This document shows positions 54,301 to 62,514 of a stretch of DNA of 64,000 nucleotides, one piece after another. The DNA comes from Neotamlana nanhaiensis (lineage in GTDB: Bacteria > Bacteroidota > Bacteroidia > Flavobacteriales > Flavobacteriaceae), in contig NZ_JTDV01000014.1 of the NCBI RefSeq assembly GCF_000943555.1, forward strand, positions 62,001-126,000. The letters are read 5' to 3'. The position numbers and the translations under genes are program-made. Under the pieces are notes generated by a model that ran no database searches, was not told the DNA's origin, and was given only the letters and a program-made list of their open reading frames with translations. Within the stretch, counting starts at the first letter, position 1. Each line of letters begins with the position of its first letter.

Positions 54301-54533
54301 ATGGCTGCCGAAAAATCTTCAACAGCAATATTTATACCCGAGATTCCTTCACCTGTGTTTGCATTTTTTATGAGTCCTTCAATCTTTATACCTTCCTTTT
54401 CTGATGCGGTTTCTTGATTAGAATCTGATGAATTTTGCGCATGCAGATTCATGCCAATACCTCCGAAAAGCAATATGCATAATAGACTGGTTAGTTTCAA
54501 TATTTTGAGCATAATAGTTGGTTTAATAGACAT
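51348..54533 (-). CDS. SusC/RagA-family TonB-dependent transporter (second pair, divergent N-terminus)
   Basis: A 1061-residue outer membrane transporter. It has a signal peptide (best from an ATG at 54512, 'MLKILKLTSLLCILLFGGIG'), a carboxypeptidase-regulatory-like domain ('GLIKNANTGEGISGINIAV') and a plug with 'NYLQGRIAGLNSVSNSG', 'LTIRGFNS', 'PLIVVDGM' and 'VLKDGASIYGSKGANGVIVI', and then the barrel to 'FQLGLRLGL'. The segment before the plug is unusual, lacking the standard DVVVTA-like motif. Its ATG abuts the stop of the fasciclin gene, so both are co-translated. Confidence 0.93.
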   Translation of the reverse strand: MSIKPTIMLKILKLTSLLCILLFGGIGMNLHAQNSSDSNQETASEKEGIKIEGLIKNANTGEGISGINIAVEDFSAAISEDDGSFSINVPHLNALLIISGEGYQTKVYPLNNKQSGIEISLHEANYSQFYETAEVSGTKALQYTNAEAAQVIDLKQDQWGNAVNNAVGNYLQGRIAGLNSVSNSGVAGAGSYLTIRGFNSLYATNKPLIVVDGMIYDEEDYGSGILQGNMSSPLTMIDVKDIQDITVLKDGASIYGSKGANGVIVITTTRPVDLSTKIDFTMYGGVNEDPRALPVMNSREYRTYLSQLLATRGDSQQQIASMPWMNDRIQGNPDYYAYHNNTNWQDKVYSSSANQNIFLKVRGGDDIAKYGLSVGYLNSEGVTQNTGLKRYNTRLNAALRLTDKLTVNANLSFIYNNETQNNQGQAYKTSPMYLSLTKSPFVGVNIINGDGEVSPNLTDVDIFNSSNPVAIQSNGIGVNKNYRFFGNLNFQYDISKNLKANLIAGLNFNKERETFFIPDYGVADIILPTAIGTNRSGSEVQRYYGLYTDTSLDFSKTINYKNHFDVKLGLRTQTNESESDLGLGFNAATDDFTSVGSGSNLLRIIGGSIGDWKWYNAYLNAKYNYINKYFLTLNAAYDGSSRFGEDAQLAPMASLSAGWLLSSEGFLKNASFINLFKLRASAGISGNDDIGNYTAQQLYVSQNLLGLQGLVKSNIGNPELKHETVLKLNAGADLALFNERLNASFDVFQNKTTDLITYEAINTTSGFDYVVANNGSMQTKGFDFGLQGRLINTADMTFDLGVNVSRYKNEVLTMPNENTITQFGGATYLTQEGYDANLFYGLQANGVYATTAAANADGLYRRLENGSLIPFQGGDMMFEDVNGDNIIDDNDRKIIGNPNPDLTGSISANFSYKGLSVSALFNYSLGNDIYNSVRYNTEKMSGYENQTKAVNNRWVAEGQVTDVPRATWGDPLGNSDFSSRWIEDGSFLRFKTLMISYDIDVDFNTVKYIKVYATGNNLFTVTDYLGYDPEFSATSSIFGQGTDVGLMPQFTSFQLGLRLGL

Positions 54534-55988
54534 TTATTTAATTACTGGAACTAGTTTTAGATAATCTAAGGTTAATGTATTGGCACCGTTAGATGAAGAG
54601 TTCGCTGCTATAAGCGAGATTAAATCGAGGTTTCCAGCTTCTTCAAGGGTAAACTCACCTACGTAAATCTCGTCGTACATATTAACAGGCACTTCGGTAT
54701 AATCTAAAGTAGCAATGGGGTCTATAATGGTTCCTTCTTCATCAAAAGTACCCCCAAATTGTACACGTTGTTCAAAAGTATTGCTTTGAATGTCGTTTAC
54801 AGCGCGCCAGTAAACTTGGTACGTTGTGCTATACATATCTCTAGCATTGTAAAAAATAGAGAACAGGTTTACACCGTGATTTTGTACCATAATGTCGTTA
54901 AAAGGCACACCATCTAAATCTTCTTTATCTCTGTAATAGGTATTTGCCGCTTTATCACCTTGACTAAAACCAAACGGCTCTTCTCCTTCGAGTTTTGTAG
55001 TTAGCAAACGTGTTTCTAAAGGCACATCAAAAGCACTCATAACATAAAGCACTCCGTTACTTAAAAGCACTTCTTCTACAATATTATCGGTATTAATTGG
55101 TACTTTAACTTCAAATCGAGAGGTTAAAGTATCTGGTAAATTCTCACGAGCTACAGCTTTGTGGAAAGCATAATCTCTAACCGAAAAATAACTAGCGTAC
55201 GTTGTGGTAGAATCGGCATTACTTTTTGTTAAATACGGTTCTAATTTTTCTACTTCGGTATTAAAAGCTGCGTCTTCTAATAAGAAAAAAGTATACTTAT
55301 TTTGCTCGTTATTTAAATTATATACATTTTTCAAATATGAATTCGTTAACGAATCGGCATACATTTCTGGAAGCGCATCGGCCTTTGCAATACTGTCCGA
55401 TTGATAAATATTAAATTCGGTAAGCGTTTGTGTTATATAGTTACTCATGGCATTACTACCCGACCGCGCATTTAGGTACTCCCAAATGTTTTGTTTTGGC
55501 ACCAACGCTTTACCAATAATATGGTATAAGCCGTTTGAAGTATACTTATCGATTGTAACAACATTCGCATCGGCTATTACCGAGCCATTTTTAAACTCTA
55601 AAAATTTATTTGAAAGCATTTGTACAGTAACTGTATCTTGCTCACTAACCGACGAAAAAGCCGTTAAAGCAATATGATTTTGTACAAAAAGTCTTTTACT
55701 TTGGGCATTTGCAAGCGCCGATGCTGGTACTTGAGCCATAGCATCGTTGTTTGGCGCCCAAACCGTATAGGTTTTTGAATTGTTTAAAACGGAATTTAAC
55801 CCAGTTTCGGTTAATAATTTTCCAAACTCTGATAACTCGGGTACGTTTAATAAACTTTCGCCAAGATTCGCGTTTAAGTTCGAATCTGTAGTTGTGGCAC
55901 GATCGTCCCAAGGGTCGGAACAGTTTACCACGGTAACAACCAAAGCACCTACAACTAAGATTTTTAATAATTTATGTATTGATATCAT
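54534..55988 (-). CDS. Fasciclin-domain lipoprotein
   Basis: A 484-residue lipoprotein (lipobox 'VTVVNCSDPW', Cys23) with a fasciclin (FAS1) domain at about 40-165 ('LPELSEFGKLL'-like 'VPELSEFGKLLTETGLNSVL', 'TVWAPNNDAM', 'NGLYHIIGKAL') and a second, weaker one at about 205-325. The remaining C-terminus contains a beta-sandwich-like portion ending 'LTLDYLKLVPVIK'. FAS1 domains mediate adhesion or binding. It is joined directly to the SusC gene. Confidence 0.85.
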   Translation of the reverse strand: MISIHKLLKILVVGALVVTVVNCSDPWDDRATTTDSNLNANLGESLLNVPELSEFGKLLTETGLNSVLNNSKTYTVWAPNNDAMAQVPASALANAQSKRLFVQNHIALTAFSSVSEQDTVTVQMLSNKFLEFKNGSVIADANVVTIDKYTSNGLYHIIGKALVPKQNIWEYLNARSGSNAMSNYITQTLTEFNIYQSDSIAKADALPEMYADSLTNSYLKNVYNLNNEQNKYTFFLLEDAAFNTEVEKLEPYLTKSNADSTTTYASYFSVRDYAFHKAVARENLPDTLTSRFEVKVPINTDNIVEEVLLSNGVLYVMSAFDVPLETRLLTTKLEGEEPFGFSQGDKAANTYYRDKEDLDGVPFNDIMVQNHGVNLFSIFYNARDMYSTTYQVYWRAVNDIQSNTFEQRVQFGGTFDEEGTIIDPIATLDYTEVPVNMYDEIYVGEFTLEEAGNLDLISLIAANSSSNGANTLTLDYLKLVPVIK

Positions 55989-56032
55989 TTTTATATGATT
56001 AGTTTAATAGTATTATTTTAGCTCGTTAAGGA

Positions 56033-57712
56033 TTAATCGTATATTAAACCACTTCCGCTAGACTCAAATTTTGGATATAATTGATCCATATCAACAGGTC
56101 TAAATTCAACCACATCGAACCAACTGTTACCACCAGCATATGCTAAAGATTGGAATCTAAAAGTGTGTCTGCCTGTAGTTTCAACATTTATAATACCCAT
56201 TAGTCTAGAATTAAATCTTGATGAGAATGGCTCAATATGACGCTTATAACCTTGCGACTCTAATACGCGTTCTGGCGTACCACTATCTCCATATTCTTGC
56301 ATATTTAATAATCGCGACAAAGGCACATCGTTAAAAAATGCTCTTGCTGATGACGGTGCTCTTGGATTCGTTCTATACGACACCCATACTTTATATTGTC
56401 CTTTAATAATAACTGGTGTTGTAAATTCGATATTATTAATATAACCGTCACGTAAACGTAAAACATCTAATAAATCGCCATGCCAACCCGCTGCATTACC
56501 ATCACCAATAGCAGGGCAAGAATAAGTAACACTTGGGCTTCCTTCCCATGACATACTAGACAATTCTGCATCCGATAGACTTGCATAGTTTCCTGGTTTT
56601 CTAAACACCGCGCTTAATTGACGGAATTCTGGCTGATCTCCTAAATCGAAATAAACAGGTTGTGGTAATCGCTTTTTAATAAAGTAATTATCTTTTACCA
56701 AATGCACCACACCATTAGAAGCTGTTTCGTCGCTTGGTTCTCTATTAATTTCCACCCCTTTTTCTAATACCCCATTAAATACTTCTTCGTTAATTAAAAG
56801 GCTATCGGCAGCTAATTTTACACTAATCACTTCAAGAGGCGCTTGTGTTAATAATGCCGGTGTAACCGCTAAATCGGCTAAATAGTTTAAACCAGGAGAT
56901 ATACGATAGGCAACAAACAGATTTAAGCTATCTTCTAAGTTTGTAGGATCGTTTAAATGACTGTACCGTGCTTTTAATTCATCAAAACTGTTAAAACCAG
57001 CTTTTTGAAAAACCTCATCGGTTTGTGCAATTACTGTTAAATAACTTGGAATACTATCTTCGTCGTAAGTTACTGGTTGGTCTAATTTATCATACCATCC
57101 AGTTGCTTTTATAGCTTCAGCAAAAATACTAAGTGACGCATCGGTATCAATTGTTTCTGCCAAAGTTTTATCGGCTACCCGTAATACTTTATCAATAACA
57201 TGCATCACACCATTCCCTACTTCAACATTCGAAGCCGTTATTTTTGCTTCTTTATTTACAGTTATACTTGCAGATCCTCCATCGTAAGTAGCTCCTGTAA
57301 TTAAGAACTGCCCTTGCATACTTGGAGATGCAATTTTACCATCAGTAAACGATGTTGTAGTAATGGTTTCTTCTAAAATGTGAAGCTTAACGATGTCGCG
57401 TAATTCTTCAATAGGAATTGCGCTAATACTGCTCACGCCAAAATCGGCCATTAAGTTGGTAATCGCATCGTTGGTTGGTAAAAACAAGGTATACGTGCCG
57501 TAGGTATTCATAAACGACGCATATCCGGTAACATCTAAAATCTCAACAAACATCGAGTACTCAGGCATTGTACGAAGGTATTCGGTAATATTTAGAGTTT
57601 CGTCGGTGGTTTCTTTGTATTTCTCTTCAGAACAGCATAGAATAATTGTCGCTAATAGCACAATAACTATCGAAAACTTCCACTTTTTAATTAGTTTAAA
57701 TATTTTTTCCAT
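56033..57712 (-). CDS. Fasciclin-domain lipoprotein with C-terminal DUF5108-like region
   Basis: A 559-residue lipoprotein with lipobox 'LLATIILCCSEEKY'. The first FAS1 domain is at about 45-190 ('EYSMFVEILDVTGYASFM', 'YTLFLPTNDAI', 'GNGVMHVIDKVLRV') and the second at about 195-345 ('SLSIFAEAIKATGWYDKL', 'SNGVVHLVKDN'). The C-terminal ~200 residues are beta-rich ('QYKVWVSYRTNPRA', 'NSWFDVVEFRPVD') and may bind a ligand. It lies 10 bases after SusD and 44 before the next fasciclin gene. Confidence 0.87.
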   Translation of the reverse strand: MEKIFKLIKKWKFSIVIVLLATIILCCSEEKYKETTDETLNITEYLRTMPEYSMFVEILDVTGYASFMNTYGTYTLFLPTNDAITNLMADFGVSSISAIPIEELRDIVKLHILEETITTTSFTDGKIASPSMQGQFLITGATYDGGSASITVNKEAKITASNVEVGNGVMHVIDKVLRVADKTLAETIDTDASLSIFAEAIKATGWYDKLDQPVTYDEDSIPSYLTVIAQTDEVFQKAGFNSFDELKARYSHLNDPTNLEDSLNLFVAYRISPGLNYLADLAVTPALLTQAPLEVISVKLAADSLLINEEVFNGVLEKGVEINREPSDETASNGVVHLVKDNYFIKKRLPQPVYFDLGDQPEFRQLSAVFRKPGNYASLSDAELSSMSWEGSPSVTYSCPAIGDGNAAGWHGDLLDVLRLRDGYINNIEFTTPVIIKGQYKVWVSYRTNPRAPSSARAFFNDVPLSRLLNMQEYGDSGTPERVLESQGYKRHIEPFSSRFNSRLMGIINVETTGRHTFRFQSLAYAGGNSWFDVVEFRPVDMDQLYPKFESSGSGLIYD

Positions 57713-57722
57713 GACTTATTTT

Positions 57723-59219
57723 TTATTTGTAAAACGGGTTTTGCACAAGTGCTTTGTTGGTATACAGCTCGTACTCGTTTATTGGTAAGTAATGGCTGTT
57801 AGGATCTTGCAACTTAGCTACAATAGTCTGCTGTTGGTTAGCAGGTGCACTTTGTATAGCTACGTTAATAATTAAATTAATATAAGCGTAGTTTTCTTTA
57901 CGTGCATTACGCAGTAAATCGAACCATCTTTTCCCTTCAAAGGCAAGTTCTCTTGCTCTTTCTGCTAATATATATTGGCGCACGCCGTTTTTGTTGTCGC
58001 CAGTAACTTGTTCTTCGGTTAAATCGATAGCTGCTCTAGCCTCACGAAGCTCTTCAATTATTAATAAGGCTTCCTCGCCACGATTTAGTTCGTTTAACGC
58101 TTCGGCTTTCATTAAAAGCAAATCGGCGTAACGGTAAATAAACCAATGCGTATCTGATTCTGCAAAAGATTTTCGGTTGTTTTCATCAAAGCCCGTGTAT
58201 TTATAAATTTCGTTTGTACCTGGTACCATTGACGCACGCTCACCACGAATATCTTTATTTTCAGGATCGTTAAAATCTAATCCAAATACATCTTCTAGCA
58301 CACTTGCCTCAGCTAAATACTGCGGCGCCAATAAAAACATGAAGTAAAATGGATTTAAATTCTGTGTGGTGTATTGTAATTCAAAAATACTTTCACTGGT
58401 GTTTCCTCGTGCATAAACCGAAGTAAACCAACTTGGACTAGCTTCGATAAGCTCGTAAGTTTCGTTGGTGTTAGTAATAACTTTATCGGCAGCAATAAGC
58501 GCATTATCATAATCTTCTTGCCATAAATACACATCGGTTAACATGGTGTTAATCGTGTTTTTGGTAATTTTCCCTTTGTTTTCGGCAACACTCTCGTAAG
58601 TTTCAACTGCCATCGCTTCAGCATCAAGTAAATCTTGTACCACTTGTGCAAAAATATCGGCTTGCGGCGTTGTTGGTAATTGAAAGTTATCTTCGTCGGA
58701 TAACGTTGCTTCTAATTTTAACGGTACATCTTTAAAAGTACGTGCTAATGTGAAATACATGTAAGCACGAATAGTTAAAGCTTCGGCTAAATAAGTATTT
58801 AATTCCTCTTGTGTAAAAGTTGGATCTAAATCTAAAACCGGTGGTCCTAAATCGATAACCGTATTACAAAAGTTAATAACGCGGTAAAATGCTCGCCATG
58901 TTGTTAAGCTATTTGATGGTAATATGTTTGTAGTTAACATATCAATTTGGTCGTCGCTAGTATATTGGGCAGCAGAAACCATTCCTCCTCGTAATTCGCC
59001 ATACATAAAAATATACTCGGGTATGGTTAAATCACTTTCACTTGGAGGTGTGTTAAGTAAGGATAAATAAATACCCGTTACAGCCGCCTTTACATCTTCT
59101 TTGGTTTGCCAGAATTCTTCACGCGTCGTACCGTTTTCTGGCCTTAAATCTAAATAGTTATCACACGACTGTAATAAAACAACCGCTAGTAGTATAACAT
59201 TAAATATTCTTGTTCGCAT
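57723..59219 (-). CDS. SusD/RagB-family lipoprotein (first pair)
   Basis: A 498-residue outer membrane lipoprotein with lipobox 'VVLLQSCDNYLDLRPENG' (Cys19). SusD features are the helical repeats ('LTIRAYMYFTLARTFKDVPL'), the 'YRYADLLLMKAEALNELNRG' TPR and 'RARELAFEGKRWFDLLRNAR'. The 13-base spacing after the SusC gene is typical of a pair. Confidence 0.95.
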   Translation of the reverse strand: MRTRIFNVILLAVVLLQSCDNYLDLRPENGTTREEFWQTKEDVKAAVTGIYLSLLNTPPSESDLTIPEYIFMYGELRGGMVSAAQYTSDDQIDMLTTNILPSNSLTTWRAFYRVINFCNTVIDLGPPVLDLDPTFTQEELNTYLAEALTIRAYMYFTLARTFKDVPLKLEATLSDEDNFQLPTTPQADIFAQVVQDLLDAEAMAVETYESVAENKGKITKNTINTMLTDVYLWQEDYDNALIAADKVITNTNETYELIEASPSWFTSVYARGNTSESIFELQYTTQNLNPFYFMFLLAPQYLAEASVLEDVFGLDFNDPENKDIRGERASMVPGTNEIYKYTGFDENNRKSFAESDTHWFIYRYADLLLMKAEALNELNRGEEALLIIEELREARAAIDLTEEQVTGDNKNGVRQYILAERARELAFEGKRWFDLLRNARKENYAYINLIINVAIQSAPANQQQTIVAKLQDPNSHYLPINEYELYTNKALVQNPFYK

Positions 59220-59231
59220 AGTTCTTTTTTT

Positions 59232-62200
59232 TTAAAATCTGGTTTGTAATCCGATAGAAAATCTACGAGTTGGTGGCGTTCGAGAATAATCGATTGCGAT
59301 ACCAAAAGGATCTCCACCACGCATGTTTACTTCAGGATCTTGCCCACGATACTTGGTAAATGTTAAAATATTATCGGCTGTGAAATACAAACGTAAATCG
59401 TCTAGTTTTAAACTCTGTAGCATTTTCTTGCTAAAGTTATAGCTAAAAGTTGCCGAACGCCATCTTAAGAAAGACGCATCTTCTACATACCTGTCTGATC
59501 CTAACCAGTTGTAAGCAGCACCATAAACGGCACGTGGCATGTTGGTTTGGTCACCAGGATTTCTCCAACGAGATAAAGTTGCTGTACTCTGGTTATCAAA
59601 ACCATACATATTTGTTGTTATCATATCAGTACCATTTACAATATCGTAATCTAAACGGTAAGTAAAGAATAACAAAAGTTTAAACTGGTCGTTAAATGTA
59701 ATATTTGGCCCAAAACCACCTGTAAATTTAGGGTTACTATTACCTAAATAAACCACATCGCGACTGTCTATGTTTCCGTCTTTATTGATGTCTTCATAAA
59801 TAGCATCACCAGGTTGAAATACATAATCGGTATTTGGATAGTTAAATCTCATAAATACTTCTTGACCATTAGGCCCAATAATTATATTACCATTGGCATC
59901 ACGTGCTTTAGTTGCTTCTAAATCGGCATAAACACCTTTAAATTTATAACCATAGAATGAACCAAATGGGTTATCTACCTGAAGGAAACGTTTGTACTCG
60001 CCATTTCTATCGATGTTTCCGCTTTCGCTAGGATAAAACTCTGAAATTTCGCGAATAATGTTTTGGTTTCTTGAAATGTTGAAGTTAAAATCGACACGCC
60101 ATTTATCATTTTTAAACGGCGTTGTAAATAAACCAATTTCCCAACCTTGGTTATCTAACACACCAACGTTTTGGTCTGATAATCGGCTATATCCTGAAAC
60201 GGTTGTTAAATCGAGGTTTTCGAAAAGTAAATCTTTGGTTCTGTTATGGTAAACATCAACATCTAACTGTACTTTTCTATCAAATAATTGAAGATTTACC
60301 CCAAAGTTTTTACCCGTTAAGGTTTCCCAACGTAAATTATTTAATTGAATATTTTGCGGATAAACCCCTGTTTCACCTAAATATTCAGCACCATAATTGG
60401 TATATCTATTAAAGAAACGGTAATCGTATCGTGGTGTTCTACCCGATTGACCGTAACTTCCTCTAAAACTAAAATCGTCAACAAAATCAAGGTTTTCCAT
60501 AAAAGGTTCACCCGATACACGCCATCTTGCTGAAACAGATGGAAAATAAGAGTATCGGTTATCTGGACCAAATTTAGAATTACCATCGGCACGTAAACCA
60601 ACGTTAACAATGTAACGATCGAGCAAACTATATTGTGCGCTTAGTAAACCACCTACACTACGAGACTGACTGTTATTTGTGTACAGTATTAAACCCGCAT
60701 TTTGTGTTCTAGATGGCACCGAAGGATCGGTTAATAACGACGACGCCGTGTTAGATGTTAATGCTTGATGCGACTCATAACGATAATCGTTACTTTGTAA
60801 AGACAAAATAGTTTGTAAGGTATGTTTTTCGCCAAAGTAAGGTGTAAAAATAAAATTGGTTTTTGTTGTTACACTGGTGGCATCTACATCGGCATCTGAT
60901 GCTCTGTTTACCACAGTTTCGGTAAATGGTCTACCTGTTGCGTTTTGTGGTAAAAACGATTTTGCTTTTGTACTGTTAAAATCGTATTGCAAATCGAAAG
61001 TTGAAACTAATCGCTCAGGAATAATATCGAACTTTAAATTAAAGTGAGGTACAATACGCTCTCCAACTTGATCGTTAGTAGCATATTCTGCCATGGCTAC
61101 TGGGTTATAGGTTCTAGAATATGATCCTTGAATATTTTGCGCTGGCGAAAAATAGTTTGGTGTTAAATCGCCTACATCATCATACTCGTAAATGCTCATG
61201 TTAGGCATTTTACCATAAGCCACACTTCTAATTCTATCTCTATCGGTGGTTCCAAATGTATTTACATAATTACGTTCGGTATCGGAATGTGTATAAGAAA
61301 TATCGGCTTTAAAACGAATTCGGTCCGACACTACATAATCTAAATTTAAACGACCATTTAAACGTTGATAACCTGTACCTTTGGTAACCCCTTTAGAATC
61401 GTAATAACCAACCGATGCATAATAACGTGCCTTTTCACCACCACCCTGTAACGATAAGTTATGCTCGCCAGTTAAACCGGTTTGAGAAATTGCAGATACC
61501 CAATCGGTATTATTACCATAGTTTTTATAGTAATAAACTTCTTGAGGATCGTATTGAAATTCTCTTAAAGATGTTGGAAGTGGTGTTCCATTACGATTCA
61601 TATACGCTTCGGGAATTAATTGCGAATATTGGTCGCCACTTAACATAGGTATGGTGTTTGGCACTCTAGCAAACGACCCTCTAAAAGTATACCCGATTTT
61701 TGGTTTACCAATAGATCCCCTTTTAGTATTAATTATAAGTACCCCAGCAGCTGCACGCGCACCCCACATGGCGGTTGCTGCCGCATCTTTTAATATGGTA
61801 ATACTCTCGATATCGGCAGGAGCAACGTTAAGTAAAGCTGCATAACCTTGCTGATCTGCAGTACCAAAGTTAAAATCGTCTGGAATTGAGGTTTCGTAAG
61901 GCATCCCATCCACTACTATTAAAGGATCTGAAGAACCCGTAATAGATGATGTACCACGAATACGAATTTGCATTCCCGCACCTGGATCACCAGAATTAGC
62001 AGTAATATCTACCCCAGGAACACGTCCTTGTAGGGCTTCATCGATAGACGCGGCTTGAGTGGTTTCTACATCGGCTGCATTTACGGTTACTACACTGGTA
62101 GTTAAGTTACGCTCTGCAATATTTAAAAGTCCGTTATCTGGAGTTTTTGAAGCGTTAATTACCACTTGCTCTAACCCTTCAACCTGAACAACCAAATTAA

Positions 62201-62513
62201 CATTAAACGTACGTTTTTCGCCAATGGCTAAGGTTTGGGTTTTATAACCAATAATAGAAATTACTAGTTGGTTGTTAGGGCTTTTAACACGAATGGCAAA
62301 GTTTCCGTCAAAATCGGTTACTACCCCTGTAATGGTTCGTTTTTCAGCATCTTGCTCAATAACTGTGGCACCAAGAATTGGTTCTTGGGTTTCAGCATCA
62401 ATAACTTGACCTCTTAAAAGAATTTCGGCTTGCGCAGAAACATCAAAAGATATTAAAGCAAAAAAGATAAATGAAAAACCGTATAATATGTGTTTTATAT
62501 TGTAATATTTCAT
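59232..62513 (-). CDS. SusC/RagA-family TonB-dependent transporter (first pair)
   Basis: A 1093-residue outer membrane transporter. The ATG at 62513 is chosen, because an upstream ATG (62543) lies inside the preceding fasciclin gene; the signal peptide reads 'YGFSFIFFALISFDVSAQA'. Domains: carboxypeptidase-regulatory-like ('LRGQVIDAETQEPILGATVI'), plug ('EALQGRVPGVDITANSGDPG', 'IRIRGTSSI', 'PLIVVDGMPYE', 'ILKDAAATAMWGARAAAGVL') and the barrel to the terminal 'SIGLQTRF'. It should import a ligand using TonB energy. Confidence 0.95.
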   Translation of the reverse strand: MKYYNIKHILYGFSFIFFALISFDVSAQAEILLRGQVIDAETQEPILGATVIEQDAEKRTITGVVTDFDGNFAIRVKSPNNQLVISIIGYKTQTLAIGEKRTFNVNLVVQVEGLEQVVINASKTPDNGLLNIAERNLTTSVVTVNAADVETTQAASIDEALQGRVPGVDITANSGDPGAGMQIRIRGTSSITGSSDPLIVVDGMPYETSIPDDFNFGTADQQGYAALLNVAPADIESITILKDAAATAMWGARAAAGVLIINTKRGSIGKPKIGYTFRGSFARVPNTIPMLSGDQYSQLIPEAYMNRNGTPLPTSLREFQYDPQEVYYYKNYGNNTDWVSAISQTGLTGEHNLSLQGGGEKARYYASVGYYDSKGVTKGTGYQRLNGRLNLDYVVSDRIRFKADISYTHSDTERNYVNTFGTTDRDRIRSVAYGKMPNMSIYEYDDVGDLTPNYFSPAQNIQGSYSRTYNPVAMAEYATNDQVGERIVPHFNLKFDIIPERLVSTFDLQYDFNSTKAKSFLPQNATGRPFTETVVNRASDADVDATSVTTKTNFIFTPYFGEKHTLQTILSLQSNDYRYESHQALTSNTASSLLTDPSVPSRTQNAGLILYTNNSQSRSVGGLLSAQYSLLDRYIVNVGLRADGNSKFGPDNRYSYFPSVSARWRVSGEPFMENLDFVDDFSFRGSYGQSGRTPRYDYRFFNRYTNYGAEYLGETGVYPQNIQLNNLRWETLTGKNFGVNLQLFDRKVQLDVDVYHNRTKDLLFENLDLTTVSGYSRLSDQNVGVLDNQGWEIGLFTTPFKNDKWRVDFNFNISRNQNIIREISEFYPSESGNIDRNGEYKRFLQVDNPFGSFYGYKFKGVYADLEATKARDANGNIIIGPNGQEVFMRFNYPNTDYVFQPGDAIYEDINKDGNIDSRDVVYLGNSNPKFTGGFGPNITFNDQFKLLLFFTYRLDYDIVNGTDMITTNMYGFDNQSTATLSRWRNPGDQTNMPRAVYGAAYNWLGSDRYVEDASFLRWRSATFSYNFSKKMLQSLKLDDLRLYFTADNILTFTKYRGQDPEVNMRGGDPFGIAIDYSRTPPTRRFSIGLQTRF

Positions 62514-62514
62514 T

